The notes: generated by a model not told the origin, from the sequence alone. A DNA stretch of 32,372 nt from an uncultured Lactobacillus sp. (GCA_946481335.1 CAMLMR010000010.1:1-32372); one strand, 5' to 3'; counted from the stretch's first letter, positions 1-8,563 are shown. Translations and numbers: made by a program.

Positions 1-635
1 TCCATTTCAGGTGTTAATGGTGTGTGTAAGGTAACGACATCAGATTCTGATAATAGGTAGTTAACATCGACATATTCGACCGTGTCAGCTAAATCAGTTC
101 GTGGAACTGGATCGTAAGCTAATACACGAGCACCTAACGCTCTAAAAATACGCGCGGATGCACTTCCAATGGTGCCTGCCCCGATTACTCCAACTGTTAA
201 GTTGTGAATTTCACGGGCTTGCGCACCAGTCCAACTAAAATCATTACGTTCCTCACGTTTACTGTAATCTTTCAAGTGACGTAATAACGCCATGGTGTCG
301 GCTAAGACTAATTCACTAACAGAACGAGGAGAGTATCCTGGAACGTTGGTTACCTTTAAGTTGTACTTATCAGCTAATTTAAAGTCGATAATTTCGTATC
401 CGGTACTACGTAAAGAAATTTGTTTGATACCATTTTCGGCCAAACGTTTGTATACTTCTTCACCGGCAAGTTCACCGTGTTGTTGAACGGTGATGGCGTC
501 GTAGTCCTTAGTTTTATCAACGTTATCGATTGTTAAGGCATCATTTGTGTGATCAATTTGAACATCTAATTCCTTAGCAATTTTTTCAAAAGTTTCTACT
601 TCGTAGGGTTGGGTATTGAACATTAATAATTTCAT
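1..635 (-). CDS. D-2-hydroxyacid dehydrogenase (D-lactate dehydrogenase family), 3' end cut by window edge
   Basis: The first 211 codons of an NAD-dependent D-isomer-specific 2-hydroxyacid dehydrogenase, which reduces 2-oxo acids such as pyruvate or branched/aromatic oxo acids to D-hydroxy acids in the cytoplasm. The protein begins MKLLMFNTQPYEVETF; the Rossmann nucleotide-binding motif GAGTIG is at residues 152-157, and SLRSTGYEIIDF (about 74-85) plus TNVPGYSP (96-103) match the catalytic-domain region of lactobacillar D-LDH/D-HicDH. The C-terminal catalytic Arg, Glu and His lie beyond the window. The ATG directly follows the stop of the upstream aminotransferase, and the ribosome binding site GGAGG lies inside that gene's last codons, so translation is probably coupled. 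Family certain; substrate (pyruvate or amino-acid-derived oxo acid) not decided. Confidence 0.9.
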   Translation of the reverse strand, partial: MKLLMFNTQPYEVETFEKIAKELDVQIDHTNDALTIDNVDKTKDYDAITVQQHGELAGEEVYKRLAENGIKQISLRSTGYEIIDFKLADKYNLKVTNVPGYSPRSVSELVLADTMALLRHLKDYSKREERNDFSWTGAQAREIHNLTVGVIGAGTIGSASARIFRALGARVLAYDPVPRTDLADTVEYVDVNYLLSESDVVTLHTPLTPEM

Positions 636-1802
636 CTAGTTATCCTCCACAAACTTAGTGATGCGTTTTACCGCTTCTTTTAGATTGTCTTCACTGGTTG
701 CATAACTCAGACGGAAATAACCCTTTCCAGATTTACCAAACGCACTACCAGGCATTGTTCCCACCTTAGCTTCTCTGGCAATTCGACGACAAAATTCAAA
801 ATCGTCATCGCCGAATTTTTCTGGAATCTTACCAAAGATGTAGAATGCTCCACTGGGATTGGCACTTTCAATTCCAGCATCTGCTAACCCTTGGCGTAAT
901 AAATTACGACGTTTTTCGTAAACCTTTCTCATTTCAAGTCCATCATCTTTACCATTAGTTAGCGCTTCAATGGCTGCGTATTGGACGGGACCTGGTAATG
1001 ATGTTGCGTTGTATTCGTGAATTGAACGAGCGGTATGAATGATTTCTTCTGGTCCGTAAACCAATCCGACTCTCCATCCGGTCATTGCGTGTGACTTAGA
1101 TAGTCCATTAAATACAACTGTACGTTCTGGAATGAACTTAGCAATTGATTCATGTTCTTGATCGTAAGTTAATTCACTGTAAATTTCATCACTAAAACAG
1201 ACGAGGTCATGTTTTTCAATCACATCAGCTAATCCCTTCAATTGTTCTGAAGTGTATGAAACCCCAGTAGGATTATTTGGTGTGTTAATGATGACAATTT
1301 TGATATTTGGATGTTCCTTAATCGCTGCTTCTAATTTTTCGGGAGTTAGAACAAATCCATCGTCGGATGTATCTACTTCTACCGAATGAGCACCATAGAA
1401 TTCAACATTGTTAAAATATGGAGAAAACGCGGGTGAAGGCACCACAACGCCATCCCCAGGGTTTAGCAATGCCCCAAAAGTAATAAATAGCGCTTCGGTA
1501 ACACCTACAGTGGAAATGAACTGTGTTTCTGAGTCGTAATGTAAATCGTATTTGTCTGCTAAAAATTTAACGGCAGCATCGCGCAATTCCTTAACACCAC
1601 GTGAGTCAGTGTAGTGACTGTGATTGTTATTGATTGCTGCAATTGCTGCCTCCTTAATGTGATCTGGTGTATTAAAATCTGGTTCCCCGATTGTTAACGG
1701 AATTAAATCTTCAACATCAGAAATAGAGTTACTGAAACCTAATAAGACATCAGGTTGTACGTCACTCATTCTGTCGCTAATTTTGTTAATTAATTTTGAC
1801 AT
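636..1802 (-). CDS. PLP-dependent aminotransferase, class I/II (AraT/PatA-like)
   Basis: Fold-type I aminotransferase of 388 residues that exchanges an amino group between an amino acid and a 2-oxo acid. Visible motifs: GEPDFNTP (39-46), NNPTG (176-180), the SDEIYSEL aspartate region (about 204-211), the PLP lysine in SKSHAMTGWR (Lys236), and the C-terminal arginine in FRLSYA. I take the ATG at 1802 as the start: GGGAGG precedes it by 9 bases, whereas the in-frame TTG at 1811 sits directly against the GGGAGG. The gene abuts the D-2-hydroxyacid dehydrogenase without a gap. Together they could deaminate an amino acid and reduce the oxo acid to a D-hydroxy acid, for example phenyllactate or hydroxyisocaproate; this is inference. 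Aromatic versus other specificity cannot be read from the sequence. Confidence 0.92.
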   Translation of the reverse strand: MSKLINKISDRMSDVQPDVLLGFSNSISDVEDLIPLTIGEPDFNTPDHIKEAAIAAINNNHSHYTDSRGVKELRDAAVKFLADKYDLHYDSETQFISTVGVTEALFITFGALLNPGDGVVVPSPAFSPYFNNVEFYGAHSVEVDTSDDGFVLTPEKLEAAIKEHPNIKIVIINTPNNPTGVSYTSEQLKGLADVIEKHDLVCFSDEIYSELTYDQEHESIAKFIPERTVVFNGLSKSHAMTGWRVGLVYGPEEIIHTARSIHEYNATSLPGPVQYAAIEALTNGKDDGLEMRKVYEKRRNLLRQGLADAGIESANPSGAFYIFGKIPEKFGDDDFEFCRRIAREAKVGTMPGSAFGKSGKGYFRLSYATSEDNLKEAVKRITKFVEDN

Positions 1803-1826
1803 ATTAATCAACCTCCCTTTACAAAT

Positions 1827-1845
1827 ATTAGAAAATAATTAGAAA
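1827..1845 (-). promoter_or_regulatory. Motif ATTAGAAAATAATTAGAAA in aminotransferase 5' region
   Basis: Two TTAGAAA copies spaced 11 bases apart (1828-1834 and 1839-1845), just downstream of the predicted transcription start of the aminotransferase. The 19-base string differs at one position from plus-strand 30243-30261 upstream of the other PLP-enzyme gene. Candidate operator for an unidentified regulator. Confidence 0.4.
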
Positions 1846-1855
1846 CGTTATCGAC

Positions 1856-1885
1856 ATACTATTACCTTTGTATGTCTTATGTCAA
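1856..1885 (-). promoter_or_regulatory. Promoter of the aminotransferase/D-hydroxyacid dehydrogenase operon
   Basis: On the minus strand TTGACA (1880-1885) and TAGTAT (1856-1861) are separated by 18 bases. An inverted repeat, GACATAC with GTATGTC (7-base arms, 10-base spacer, about 1853-1876), covers most of the spacer and the -10 element, a position where a repressor could act. Confidence 0.6.
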
Positions 1886-1941
1886 CATAATTATTAAATT
1901 TGTATTAGAAAGATGAATTTATTTCATCACCATACTGGGAG

Positions 1942-1978
1942 AAAATAAAAAAGAACCCCGTTAAAGGGTTCTTTTTTA
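1942..1978 (-). terminator. Intrinsic terminator after the MFS gene
   Basis: Stem AAGAACCC (1951-1958) with GGGTTCTT (1966-1973), 7-base loop, flanked by A/T runs on both sides, so it may work in both directions. The minus-strand U-tract lies at about 1942-1952. It overlaps the end of the MFS stop codon at 1976-1978. Confidence 0.8.
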
Positions 1979-3157
1979 TTCTGAATATTTAGTTACTTTT
2001 TTGCGTGAATATCTGGCGATTAATTCTGATCCAAGAATAATTACCACACACGTGATTGTACAAATGATGAACAATAATCCATACGAAGTGGCATCAATGA
2101 TGATTCCACCGACCAAAGGTCCAATCGCCTTACCAATTGCGGCCCAGGCATTGGTTAATCCTTGGTACTTACCCTTTACTTCAACCGGCGTTAATTCATT
2201 GACCAACGCTGGAATTGAAGGAATAACGGATGCTTCTCCTAATGTTAGAACAATCATTGAGATGACAAATCCGGTGTAGGTATGCGTAAAGATTAGTGTG
2301 AAGAATGACAAACCAATAAATAGAATTCCAAAGTAAATTTGGAAGTATAGACTGTCGTGTTTTTGCGCAATCCAATTAATCAGTAGTTGGAATACTACCA
2401 ATAAGAATGCGTTTAACGTCCACAATAGACTGTACATTGATAATTTAATACCAGATCCGGTGATGTATACCGACATGTTTGATACCCATTGTTCATAGAC
2501 AATCCAAATGATGGCTAGCGTTACGAAGAATGTCGTGACAATAATCCAGTTTGGACGAGGTAACTTCACCTTTGTCTTCTTCATGGCATCACGTTTGATT
2601 GGGTAAATCGAACCTTTTTTATGATAAGTCAGAATGGCGCTAATGCCGTAAATAATCAATATGGTAGTTGTTAGCATGAAGACGTAACCAATTCCGATTG
2701 GATAGATAAATCCAACCGCAATCGTTCCAAATACCACGCCGACGTTTTGCGCTAAATACAACATGTTAAAAATAAAACGGCCAGATTTCAATTTTACAGT
2801 AGTCCCTAAGGAATTAATCATCGTTAGGTTCCAACCAGTCGTAAAGCCAAATAATACCAATCCAATTGGATAATATGGCCAGCCATTGAAGAAAATTAAT
2901 CCAAACGATATCAACACGGAAGTAATAATCCCCATTATCGTCAAAATATAGCGATTATGGCGGTCAAATAGTTTCCCCGATATATAATTACCCAGAACGT
3001 TAGAACTTGAGTATAGGAACAAAATTATGCCGACCTCGGTTAATGACTTCCCCAACGCATCATGCATATAAACCGTCGTAAGCGGCCAGACCGTACTTAC
3101 CGCAATGTTATTGATTAATGATCCTAGAAATAACCAATGCAGTTTAATTTCATTCAT
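1976..3157 (-). CDS. Major facilitator superfamily transporter (12-TM efflux type)
   Basis: A 393-residue integral membrane protein with about 12 hydrophobic segments in two halves joined by a basic loop (around residues 180-200, rich in Lys and Arg). The motif A loop between TM2 and TM3 is visible as GKLFDRHNR near residue 60, and a TM4/5-like glycine/proline pattern follows. The family exports drugs or metabolites by proton antiport; the substrate cannot be told. The start is the ATG of MNEIKLHW, which has GGGGGTGA about 4 bases upstream; an in-frame TTG 13 codons further up lies inside the upstream terminator hairpin and is rejected. It is separated from dnaB by a terminator and from the aminotransferase by another, so it is probably monocistronic. 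I see no clear promoter in the short gap. Confidence 0.85.
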   Translation of the reverse strand: MNEIKLHWLFLGSLINNIAVSTVWPLTTVYMHDALGKSLTEVGIILFLYSSSNVLGNYISGKLFDRHNRYILTIMGIITSVLISFGLIFFNGWPYYPIGLVLFGFTTGWNLTMINSLGTTVKLKSGRFIFNMLYLAQNVGVVFGTIAVGFIYPIGIGYVFMLTTTILIIYGISAILTYHKKGSIYPIKRDAMKKTKVKLPRPNWIIVTTFFVTLAIIWIVYEQWVSNMSVYITGSGIKLSMYSLLWTLNAFLLVVFQLLINWIAQKHDSLYFQIYFGILFIGLSFFTLIFTHTYTGFVISMIVLTLGEASVIPSIPALVNELTPVEVKGKYQGLTNAWAAIGKAIGPLVGGIIIDATSYGLLFIICTITCVVIILGSELIARYSRKKVTKYSE

Positions 3158-3178
3158 TCTCTCACCCCCGAATTTTGA

Positions 3179-3208
3179 CAAAAAAATCCTTAGCAAACGC
3201 TAAGGATT
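3179..3208 (-). terminator. Terminator of the gdpP-rplI-dnaB unit
   Basis: Perfect 10-bp stem AATCCTTAGC (3185-3194) and GCTAAGGATT (3199-3208) with a 4-base loop, followed on the minus strand by a run of T. It lies 9 bases beyond the dnaB stop. Confidence 0.9.
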
Positions 3209-3217
3209 TAGTTTTAA

Positions 3218-4606
3218 TTAACCCTCATCATCTGGATTGTAGGCAATCGATGAGAATTTATTATGTGATTTGATAAATAGTAACTTAACAGTTCCACGAG
3301 GACCTGAACGGTTCTTTTCGATAATTACTTCAACTTCACCTACGTCGTTGTTTTCTTCTACTTCTGATTCTTCTTCATCATCGTCGCCGTCTTCTCTTTC
3401 GTAATAATCATCACGGTATAGGAAGGCAACGATATCGGCATCTTGTTCGATTGATCCAGATTCACGAATATCAGATAGAACCGGACGCTTGTCTTGTCGT
3501 TGTTCAACACCACGAGACAATTGGGATAGCGCAATAACTGGAACTCCTAGTTCCTTGGCAATCTTCTTCAATTGACGTGAAATGTATGAAACTTCTTGTT
3601 GACGGTTTTCTTGGCTACCACCATCAACTAGTTGCAAGTAATCGACCACGATTAGACCAAGGTTGTTAGTATCCTTGGCCAAACGTCTTGATTTGGCACG
3701 AATTTCGGAAATCTTTGTTCCGGCAGTGTCATCGATGTAGATGCTGGCATTGGATAGACTACCCATTGCCATGTAGACACTTTGCCATTCTTCACCAGTC
3801 AATTGACCAGTTCTCAAGTGGTTGGCATCAATACTACCTTCGGCACAAATCATACGACTGACTAGTGATTCGGCACTCATTTCCAAACTGAAAATGGCAA
3901 CTGCTTTTCCAGATTTGGTACCAACGTTTTGCGCTAAGTTCAAGGCAAACGCAGTCTTACCAACGGCTGGACGAGCAGCTAGAATTACTAATTCATCATC
4001 ATGCAAACCGGTTGTCATTTTATCTAAGGCTGGAAAACCAGTCGACAAACCGGTAACGGTTGATTTTTGTTGTGCTAATTCTTGAATACTGTCTAGGGAT
4101 TGTCCTAAAACATCCCCAATGAACTTGAAACCATTACTATTACGGTCTTCTGAAACATTTAAGATTGAACGTTCAGCGTTATCCAGTAATTCATCAATGT
4201 TTCCGTTATTGTTATAACTTTCGGTCACAATGTCAGTAGCTGTCTTGATCAGACGTCTAGCCACTGCCTTTTGATGAACGTTTTTGGCATAGTAAACCGC
4301 ATTGGCGGCAGTAGGTGTTGTGGTTGCTAGTTCAGCTAAGTAAGCCACACCACCGGCATCTTCTAGATTATGGCCACCTTCAAGTTCAGTTCTTAAAGTC
4401 GACGCATCAATTGGTTCATCCTTGTCACCCAAGGTCTCCATAGCGGCGAAAATCAACTGATGAGCATGTCGATAAAAATCATCAGAGGTAATAAATTCTT
4501 GGGTTTCTGCTAATTTTTCGTTGTCTAATAGGACAGCACCCAAGACGGCTTTTTCACCATCTAAATCTTGTGGTGGTGTTTGACCATTCATATACTCGTT
4601 ACTCAT
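3218..4606 (-). CDS. dnaB: Replicative DNA helicase DnaB (called DnaC in Bacillus)
   Basis: Hexameric 5'-3' helicase that opens the replication fork and interacts with primase and the DnaI-type loader. 462 residues. N-terminal DnaB domain about 10-115; RecA-like ATPase from about 180. Walker A ARPAVGKT (211-218), Walker B LIVVDYLQ (318-325), and the arginine-finger segment NRSGPRG (432-438). Between the DIVAFLYRDDYY motif and the EVIIEKNRSGP strand there is an acidic insert (about 403-424, mostly Asp and Glu) that is longer than in Bacillus DnaC. Start ATG with GAGGGG upstream. It follows rplI by 24 bases and ends the transcription unit at a strong terminator. The rplI-dnaB adjacency is normal in Firmicutes. 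Confidence 0.97.
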   Translation of the reverse strand: MSNEYMNGQTPPQDLDGEKAVLGAVLLDNEKLAETQEFITSDDFYRHAHQLIFAAMETLGDKDEPIDASTLRTELEGGHNLEDAGGVAYLAELATTTPTAANAVYYAKNVHQKAVARRLIKTATDIVTESYNNNGNIDELLDNAERSILNVSEDRNSNGFKFIGDVLGQSLDSIQELAQQKSTVTGLSTGFPALDKMTTGLHDDELVILAARPAVGKTAFALNLAQNVGTKSGKAVAIFSLEMSAESLVSRMICAEGSIDANHLRTGQLTGEEWQSVYMAMGSLSNASIYIDDTAGTKISEIRAKSRRLAKDTNNLGLIVVDYLQLVDGGSQENRQQEVSYISRQLKKIAKELGVPVIALSQLSRGVEQRQDKRPVLSDIRESGSIEQDADIVAFLYRDDYYEREDGDDDEEESEVEENNDVGEVEVIIEKNRSGPRGTVKLLFIKSHNKFSSIAYNPDDEG

Positions 4607-4630
4607 ACTACCCCTCGATTTCCTTTAAGA

Positions 4631-5083
4631 TTATTTTTCACTAACATGAACTCTGATTGTAGCAGTAACTTCCTTGTGTAGTTTAACTGGAACGTTAGTG
4701 TAACCTAAGGTTCTAATTGGTTCACCCAATTCAATCTTACGCTTATCAATCTTTAAGTCATGTTGTTTTTGCATTTCTGAAACAATTTGTTTTGAGGATA
4801 CTGATCCGAATAAACGGCCGTCAGCACCAACTTTAGCAGATAATTCAACGACTGTTTTATCATCTTCTAGTTTTTTCTTTAAGTCTTTGGCTTCTTGTAA
4901 TTCAGCAGCAGCTTCTTTAGCTTCAGCATGCTTTTCACCTTGAAGTTGGCTTAATGCTGAGTTAGTTGCTTCTTTAGCTTTACCTTGTTTAATTAAGAAG
5001 TTTTGTGCATATCCGTCGGAAACGTTCTTGATTTCTCCACGTTTACCTTTACCGCGAACATCTTCTAAAAATATAACTTTCAT
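4631..5083 (-). CDS. rplI: 50S ribosomal protein L9
   Basis: 150 residues, the usual bL9 length. The N-terminal rRNA-binding domain begins [20 protein letters not shown], with the signature region [13 protein letters not shown] (about 25-37). A long charged helix (about 45-75) links it to the C-terminal domain, which contains [16 protein letters not shown]9 binds 23S rRNA domain V at the base of the L1 stalk and helps frame maintenance. Ribosome binding site AGAGGAG 8 bases before the ATG. Sits between gdpP and dnaB as in Bacillus; a weak extra promoter may lie just upstream (5114-5141). Confidence 0.98.
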   Translation of the reverse strand: MKVIFLEDVRGKGKRGEIKNVSDGYAQNFLIKQGKAKEATNSALSQLQGEKHAEAKEAAAELQEAKDLKKKLEDDKTVVELSAKVGADGRLFGSVSSKQIVSEMQKQHDLKIDKRKIELGEPIRTLGYTNVPVKLHKEVTATIRVHVSEK

Positions 5084-5113
5084 TCAAATCACTCCTCTTA
5101 ATGTCTTTATATT

Positions 5114-5141
5114 ATTATAAACTCTCTGGGTGTTTTTTTAA
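5114..5141 (-). promoter_or_regulatory. Possible internal promoter before rplI
   Basis: Minus-strand TTAAAA (5136-5141), 16 bases, TATAAT (5114-5119). The -10 is perfect but the -35 is weak. It would allow ribosomal protein L9 and DnaB to be made independently of gdpP. Confidence 0.35.
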
Positions 5142-5150
5142 ATGAATGAA

Positions 5151-7187
5151 TTAATTGTCTTCGGATTCTTCAGGAGCTTCTTCGCTCTTAACTTCATTGA
5201 TGGAGTCTAAAAGCATTTGTTCTACTTCTTCAATTGTCTTGTCAGCAATTTGGGTAGCACCACTTGATAAGTGACCACCACCGCCTAGTTCTTCCATCAC
5301 TCTTTGCACGTTGACTTCACCGTTACTTCTAGCAGAAATACCGATTAAGTCATCTGGACGATGAGAGATTACGTATGAAGCTTCCACGCCTGACATGTTT
5401 AGCATTGAATCAGCAGCTTGAGCAGCAGTGACTGGATCATAAACCTTATCCTCTTCACCCGCTACATACATCATGTTTTCGTGACCATCTACGACTTTAG
5501 CCATTGAAATTAAGTGCATTCTTGCCATGTAGGCATCAGGATTTTCACGCATGAATTGTTGCATTTCTTCTGAATCAGCACCGGATGAACGTAGATATGA
5601 TGCGGCATCAAACGTTCTAGTTCCAGTACGTAAAGTGAATTGCTTAGTATCAACGAAGATACCAGTTAACATTGCGGTTGCTTCTAATTTGCTTACTGGT
5701 TCAGCATCTTGTGATTGATATTCAAACATTTCGGTAATCAATTCACAGGTTGATGAAGCGTATGGTTCGATGTAAACCAAAACTGGGTTTTCAGGGAATT
5801 CTTCACCACGTCTATGGTGGTCAATAATCATGACCTTGCTTTCCAATCTGTTGTATAGGTCTTCAGACACACTCATTGATGGTTTAGAGTGGTCAACCAT
5901 AATCAAAAGACTGTTATCAGTAGCTAATTGTAAGGCTTCATCTGGTGTGATGATGTCGGAAGCTAGTGTTTCGTCTTCCTTAGTCTTATCGATTAAACGT
6001 TGAACATCAGAATGGAATGTGCCATCTGGAATAACAACATAGCAGTGCTTATTGTTCATCTTAGCTAAACGATGAATACCAAGACCGGCACCAATTGAAT
6101 CCATATCTGGTTGGCTGTGACCTTGAACGAAAATAGTATCTGCTTCTTTGAATAGTTCTTGTAGGGCTTGAGAAATCATACGAGCACGCACTCTGGTACG
6201 TTTTTCCATTGGGTTGGTCTTTCCACCATAGAAACGAGCTTCGTGGTCTTTGGCCTTCACAACAACTTGGTCTCCCCCACGACCTAAAGCTAAGTCCAAA
6301 TCACTTTGGGCTTGTTCAGATAGGTCGTTTAGGTTGTCTTCACCATAAGCAATCCCAATACTCAAGGTAACTGGGTAGTTTTGCTTAGAAGTAGATTCAC
6401 GAATTTCATCCAGGATACTGAATTTATCGTCTTCAATGTCTTTTAAGACCTTTGAGTAGGCCATCATAATATAGTGATCTTCATCGACTTGTTTGATGAA
6501 GAAACCAAATTTTTGCGCCCAAATAGTCAATTCGTTGGTAACGTAGTTATTTAGGTTTGAGATTTCTTGGTCGGTCATTGATTGAGTAATTTCATCATAG
6601 TTATCCAAGAAAACTTGACCAACGGCTATTTTTTCGTCGTTATAGTCTTTTTCAATTTGGTAATACTTAGTAATATCCATCATGTAAATGGTGCGATATT
6701 CCTTTTGAATCAACATTGTAAAGTAATGGTCTTCCCATTTAACGGTTGCATAGTCAGGATTATCCCAATTATTTTCTAGGATATCGGATAATTCTTCGTT
6801 TACTTCTTCAACGGTCTTACCAAGTAAATCTTGATCACCAAAATAAGGGGTCAAGTATGGGTTTACCCATTCGATTGCTCCTGTTTCACTGATCATTAAT
6901 ACACCCACCGGCATTTCCAAAAGTGTTTCTTGTTCGCCGCGGTGCATACGGTATGAAAGGTCTGAAATGTAATTATCGGTGCTGACACTTAGGTCGTTCA
7001 TTTTCTTAAAGATGTAAGATAACAATGAACATACGAATACTAAGAAAATGACACCGGATTTCCAATCATATAGGAAAGATACAACCAGACCGAAGATTGA
7101 TAATACGGTTAGGGCTAACGCAATCCATCTAAGAACTTGGTTCTTTAAAAATGGAGGTAGGTTAGTTAGTGAGAACAATTTTTTCAT
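5151..7187 (-). CDS. gdpP: Cyclic-di-AMP phosphodiesterase GdpP (DHH/DHHA1 family)
   Basis: Membrane-bound enzyme that hydrolyses c-di-AMP to pApA and so tunes potassium/osmolyte uptake and cell-wall stress responses. 678 residues. Two transmembrane helices about 18-60; PAS-like domain about 85-175; degenerate GGDEF domain about 180-315, whose active-site loop reads LGRGGDQ (301-307) rather than GGDEF. The DHH domain follows: GHSQPDMDS (356-364), VDHS (431-434), IIDHH (454-458) and FVDTK (511-515) hold the metal ligands. The DHHA1 GGGGHLS motif is at 635-641. All catalytic residues are present, so it should be active. ATG has AGAGGAG 6 bases upstream. First gene of the gdpP-rplI-dnaB group, as is usual in Firmicutes. 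Confidence 0.96.
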   Translation of the reverse strand: MKKLFSLTNLPPFLKNQVLRWIALALTVLSIFGLVVSFLYDWKSGVIFLVFVCSLLSYIFKKMNDLSVSTDNYISDLSYRMHRGEQETLLEMPVGVLMISETGAIEWVNPYLTPYFGDQDLLGKTVEEVNEELSDILENNWDNPDYATVKWEDHYFTMLIQKEYRTIYMMDITKYYQIEKDYNDEKIAVGQVFLDNYDEITQSMTDQEISNLNNYVTNELTIWAQKFGFFIKQVDEDHYIMMAYSKVLKDIEDDKFSILDEIRESTSKQNYPVTLSIGIAYGEDNLNDLSEQAQSDLDLALGRGGDQVVVKAKDHEARFYGGKTNPMEKRTRVRARMISQALQELFKEADTIFVQGHSQPDMDSIGAGLGIHRLAKMNNKHCYVVIPDGTFHSDVQRLIDKTKEDETLASDIITPDEALQLATDNSLLIMVDHSKPSMSVSEDLYNRLESKVMIIDHHRRGEEFPENPVLVYIEPYASSTCELITEMFEYQSQDAEPVSKLEATAMLTGIFVDTKQFTLRTGTRTFDAASYLRSSGADSEEMQQFMRENPDAYMARMHLISMAKVVDGHENMMYVAGEEDKVYDPVTAAQAADSMLNMSGVEASYVISHRPDDLIGISARSNGEVNVQRVMEELGGGGHLSSGATQIADKTIEEVEQMLLDSINEVKSEEAPEESEDN

Positions 7188-7245
7188 TGTAACTCCTCTT
7201 TTTTTAATTTTTTATATCTTTATTTTATCACATTAGACGATTATT

Positions 7246-7281
7246 CAAAAAAAGGAGCCACAAACATTGTTTGTATCCCCT
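7246..7281 (-). terminator. Second terminator-like hairpin between rpsR and gdpP
   Basis: Minus-strand RNA forms GGGG/CUCC (one G-U), a 2x2 internal loop, then ACAAAC/GUUUGU with a 3-base loop, followed by seven U. It lies just beyond the first terminator of the rpsF operon, so either a tandem backup or an attenuator before gdpP. Confidence 0.6.
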
Positions 7282-7302
7282 TGATATCAGTATTTATGAG
7301 CA

Positions 7303-7336
7303 TAAAAAAACTGAGATTGATAAAATCAATCCCAGT
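7303..7336 (-). terminator. Terminator of the rpsF-ssb-rpsR operon
   Basis: 12-bp stem (7310-7321 with 7325-7336), 3-base loop. Its only imperfect pair is a G-U wobble when read on the minus strand but an A-C mismatch on the plus strand, which supports the minus orientation. Seven U follow (7304-7310). Confidence 0.9.
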
Positions 7337-7349
7337 TAAAAAGTTATTT

Positions 7350-7586
7350 TTAGTCTTCTGAAACGAATGGCATTAAGCCCATGATACGTGCACGCTTGAT
7401 AGCAAGAGTTAACTTACGTTGGTTCTTTGCGCTAGTACCAGTAACACGACGTGGTAAAATCTTACCTCTTTCAGATACGAAACGACTTAATAGGTTAGTA
7501 TCTTTGTAATCGATGTATTCGATGTGGTTTGCGGCGATGAAGTCAACCTTACGGCGACGACGGCCACCTCTTCTTTGTTGAGCCAT
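7350..7586 (-). CDS. rpsR: 30S ribosomal protein S18
   Basis: 78 residues, very basic N-terminus ([15 protein letters not shown]) and the conserved core [17 protein letters not shown] and [20 protein letters not shown]18 binds S6 in the platform of the small subunit; here as usual it closes the rpsF-ssb-rpsR operon. Ribosome binding site GGAGGG before the ATG. Stop is followed by the operon terminator. Normal length for the family. Confidence 0.98.
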   Translation of the reverse strand: MAQQRRGGRRRRKVDFIAANHIEYIDYKDTNLLSRFVSERGKILPRRVTGTSAKNQRKLTLAIKRARIMGLMPFVSED

Positions 7587-7614
7587 TAAATTTCCCTCCT
7601 CTTTTATTTACACA

Positions 7615-8112
7615 TTAAAATGGTAAATCATCATCGGAAATATCAATTTGATCACCAGAGTTAGCGAACGGATCCGCTGAGTTGTTACCACCATTAGATG
7701 GGGCAGCATTGTTTGATGAATCAAATGGATTGTTATTTCCTGCATTTGCTTGAGGAGCATTGTTGCCGGCGTTGTTGTTACCTTGGTTACTTGAACGAGG
7801 TTCTAGTAATGCAAAGTTTTCTACAACTACTTCAGTAACATATACTCTTTGGCCTTGTTGATTTTCGTAATTTCTTGTTTGAATACGTCCATCAATACCA
7901 ACCAAAGCACCCTTATGGGTGAAGTTAGCAAAGTTTTCAGCGGATTTACGCCAGATAACACAGTTGATAAAATCTGCTTCTCTTTCACCTTGTTGGTTAG
8001 TAAAACTACGATCAACAGCTAAAGTGAAGTTACCTACGGCTGAACCGCTTGGAGTGTATCGCAAATCAACATCCCGTGTTAATCTACCAGTTAAAGTTGT
8101 ACGATTAATCAT
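7615..8112 (-). CDS. ssb: Single-stranded DNA-binding protein
   Basis: 165 residues. OB-fold domain about 1-105, starting [20 protein letters not shown], with the aromatic DNA-contact region [11 protein letters not shown]; low-complexity Asn/Gly/Pro/Ala linker about 108-150; acidic tip DISDDDLPF, the binding site for partner repair and replication proteins. It protects single-stranded DNA and recruits RecO, PriA, RecQ and others. Placed between rpsF and rpsR, the standard Firmicutes arrangement. A minus-strand reading frame inside (7827-8015) is a shadow. Confidence 0.98.
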   Translation of the reverse strand: MINRTTLTGRLTRDVDLRYTPSGSAVGNFTLAVDRSFTNQQGEREADFINCVIWRKSAENFANFTHKGALVGIDGRIQTRNYENQQGQRVYVTEVVVENFALLEPRSSNQGNNNAGNNAPQANAGNNNPFDSSNNAAPSNGGNNSADPFANSGDQIDISDDDLPF

Positions 8113-8154
8113 GCTGAAAATTACTCCTCTCTTTTTAAACGTTTAAATTCTAAA

Positions 8155-8445
8155 TTATCTTCTTACAGTCATTTGACGTAGAATGTCATCACTGAATTTT
8201 GATTGACGGTCGAATTCGTCTAGAGCAGTCTTGTCTGCAGTAGTTAGGTTAACGATGTGGTATACACCTTCATTGTAACCGGCGATTTCGTAAGCGAAAC
8301 GACGCTTTGACCAGTCTTTTGAATCAATAATCTTAGCACCATTGTCAGTTAGAACCTTGTCGAACTTAGCAACTAAGTCGTTCTTAGCTCCTTCTTCCAT
8401 ATCTGGACGAATGATGTAAGTAATTTCATATTTGTGTTCTTCCAT
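8155..8445 (-). CDS. rpsF: 30S ribosomal protein S6
   Basis: 96 residues, the usual bS6 length, beginning [16 protein letters not shown], with the conserved [11 protein letters not shown] and the EGVYHIVNL strand. S6 heterodimerises with S18 in the 30S platform. First gene of the operon; its ribosome binding site AAGGAGG can pair with an upstream CTCCTT (see the leader entry), and S6:S18-mediated feedback on this operon is known in other bacteria. Confidence 0.98.
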   Translation of the reverse strand: MEEHKYEITYIIRPDMEEGAKNDLVAKFDKVLTDNGAKIIDSKDWSKRRFAYEIAGYNEGVYHIVNLTTADKTALDEFDRQSKFSDDILRQMTVRR

Positions 8446-8454
8446 GAATTACAC

Positions 8455-8498
8455 CTCCTTGTGGACTTTAGACCCAACCTCTTGGGTTGAGTAAGGAG
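8455..8498 (-). promoter_or_regulatory. rpsF leader: hairpin able to sequester the ribosome binding site
   Basis: In minus-strand RNA, CUCCUU (complement of 8493-8498) can pair with AAGGAG, the rpsF Shine-Dalgarno (8455-8460). Between them lies an inner hairpin, CAACC with GGUUG around an AAGA-type loop. Such a fold would block initiation until opened. S6:S18-binding leaders are known upstream of rpsF in many bacteria; I cannot confirm that this one matches that family's conserved CCG element. Confidence 0.55.
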
Positions 8499-8533
8499 TA
8501 CGAGTTATTTATAACCAATACTCACGTTCAATA

Positions 8534-8562
8534 AGTTTAACATTAAAAAATAAAATATTCAA
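8534..8562 (-). promoter_or_regulatory. Promoter of the rpsF-ssb-rpsR operon
   Basis: Minus-strand TTGAAT (8557-8562), 17 bases, TAAACT (8534-8539) preceded by TGT, giving an extended -10. The transcript starts at about 8527, leaving an ~80-base leader with the sequestering hairpin. Confidence 0.6.
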
Positions 8563-8563
8563 T

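Noticed and set aside
7246-7336. Possible c-di-AMP riboswitch before gdpP
   Set aside because: Both hairpins are explained as terminators with T runs; no conserved riboswitch core is visible and the region is too short.
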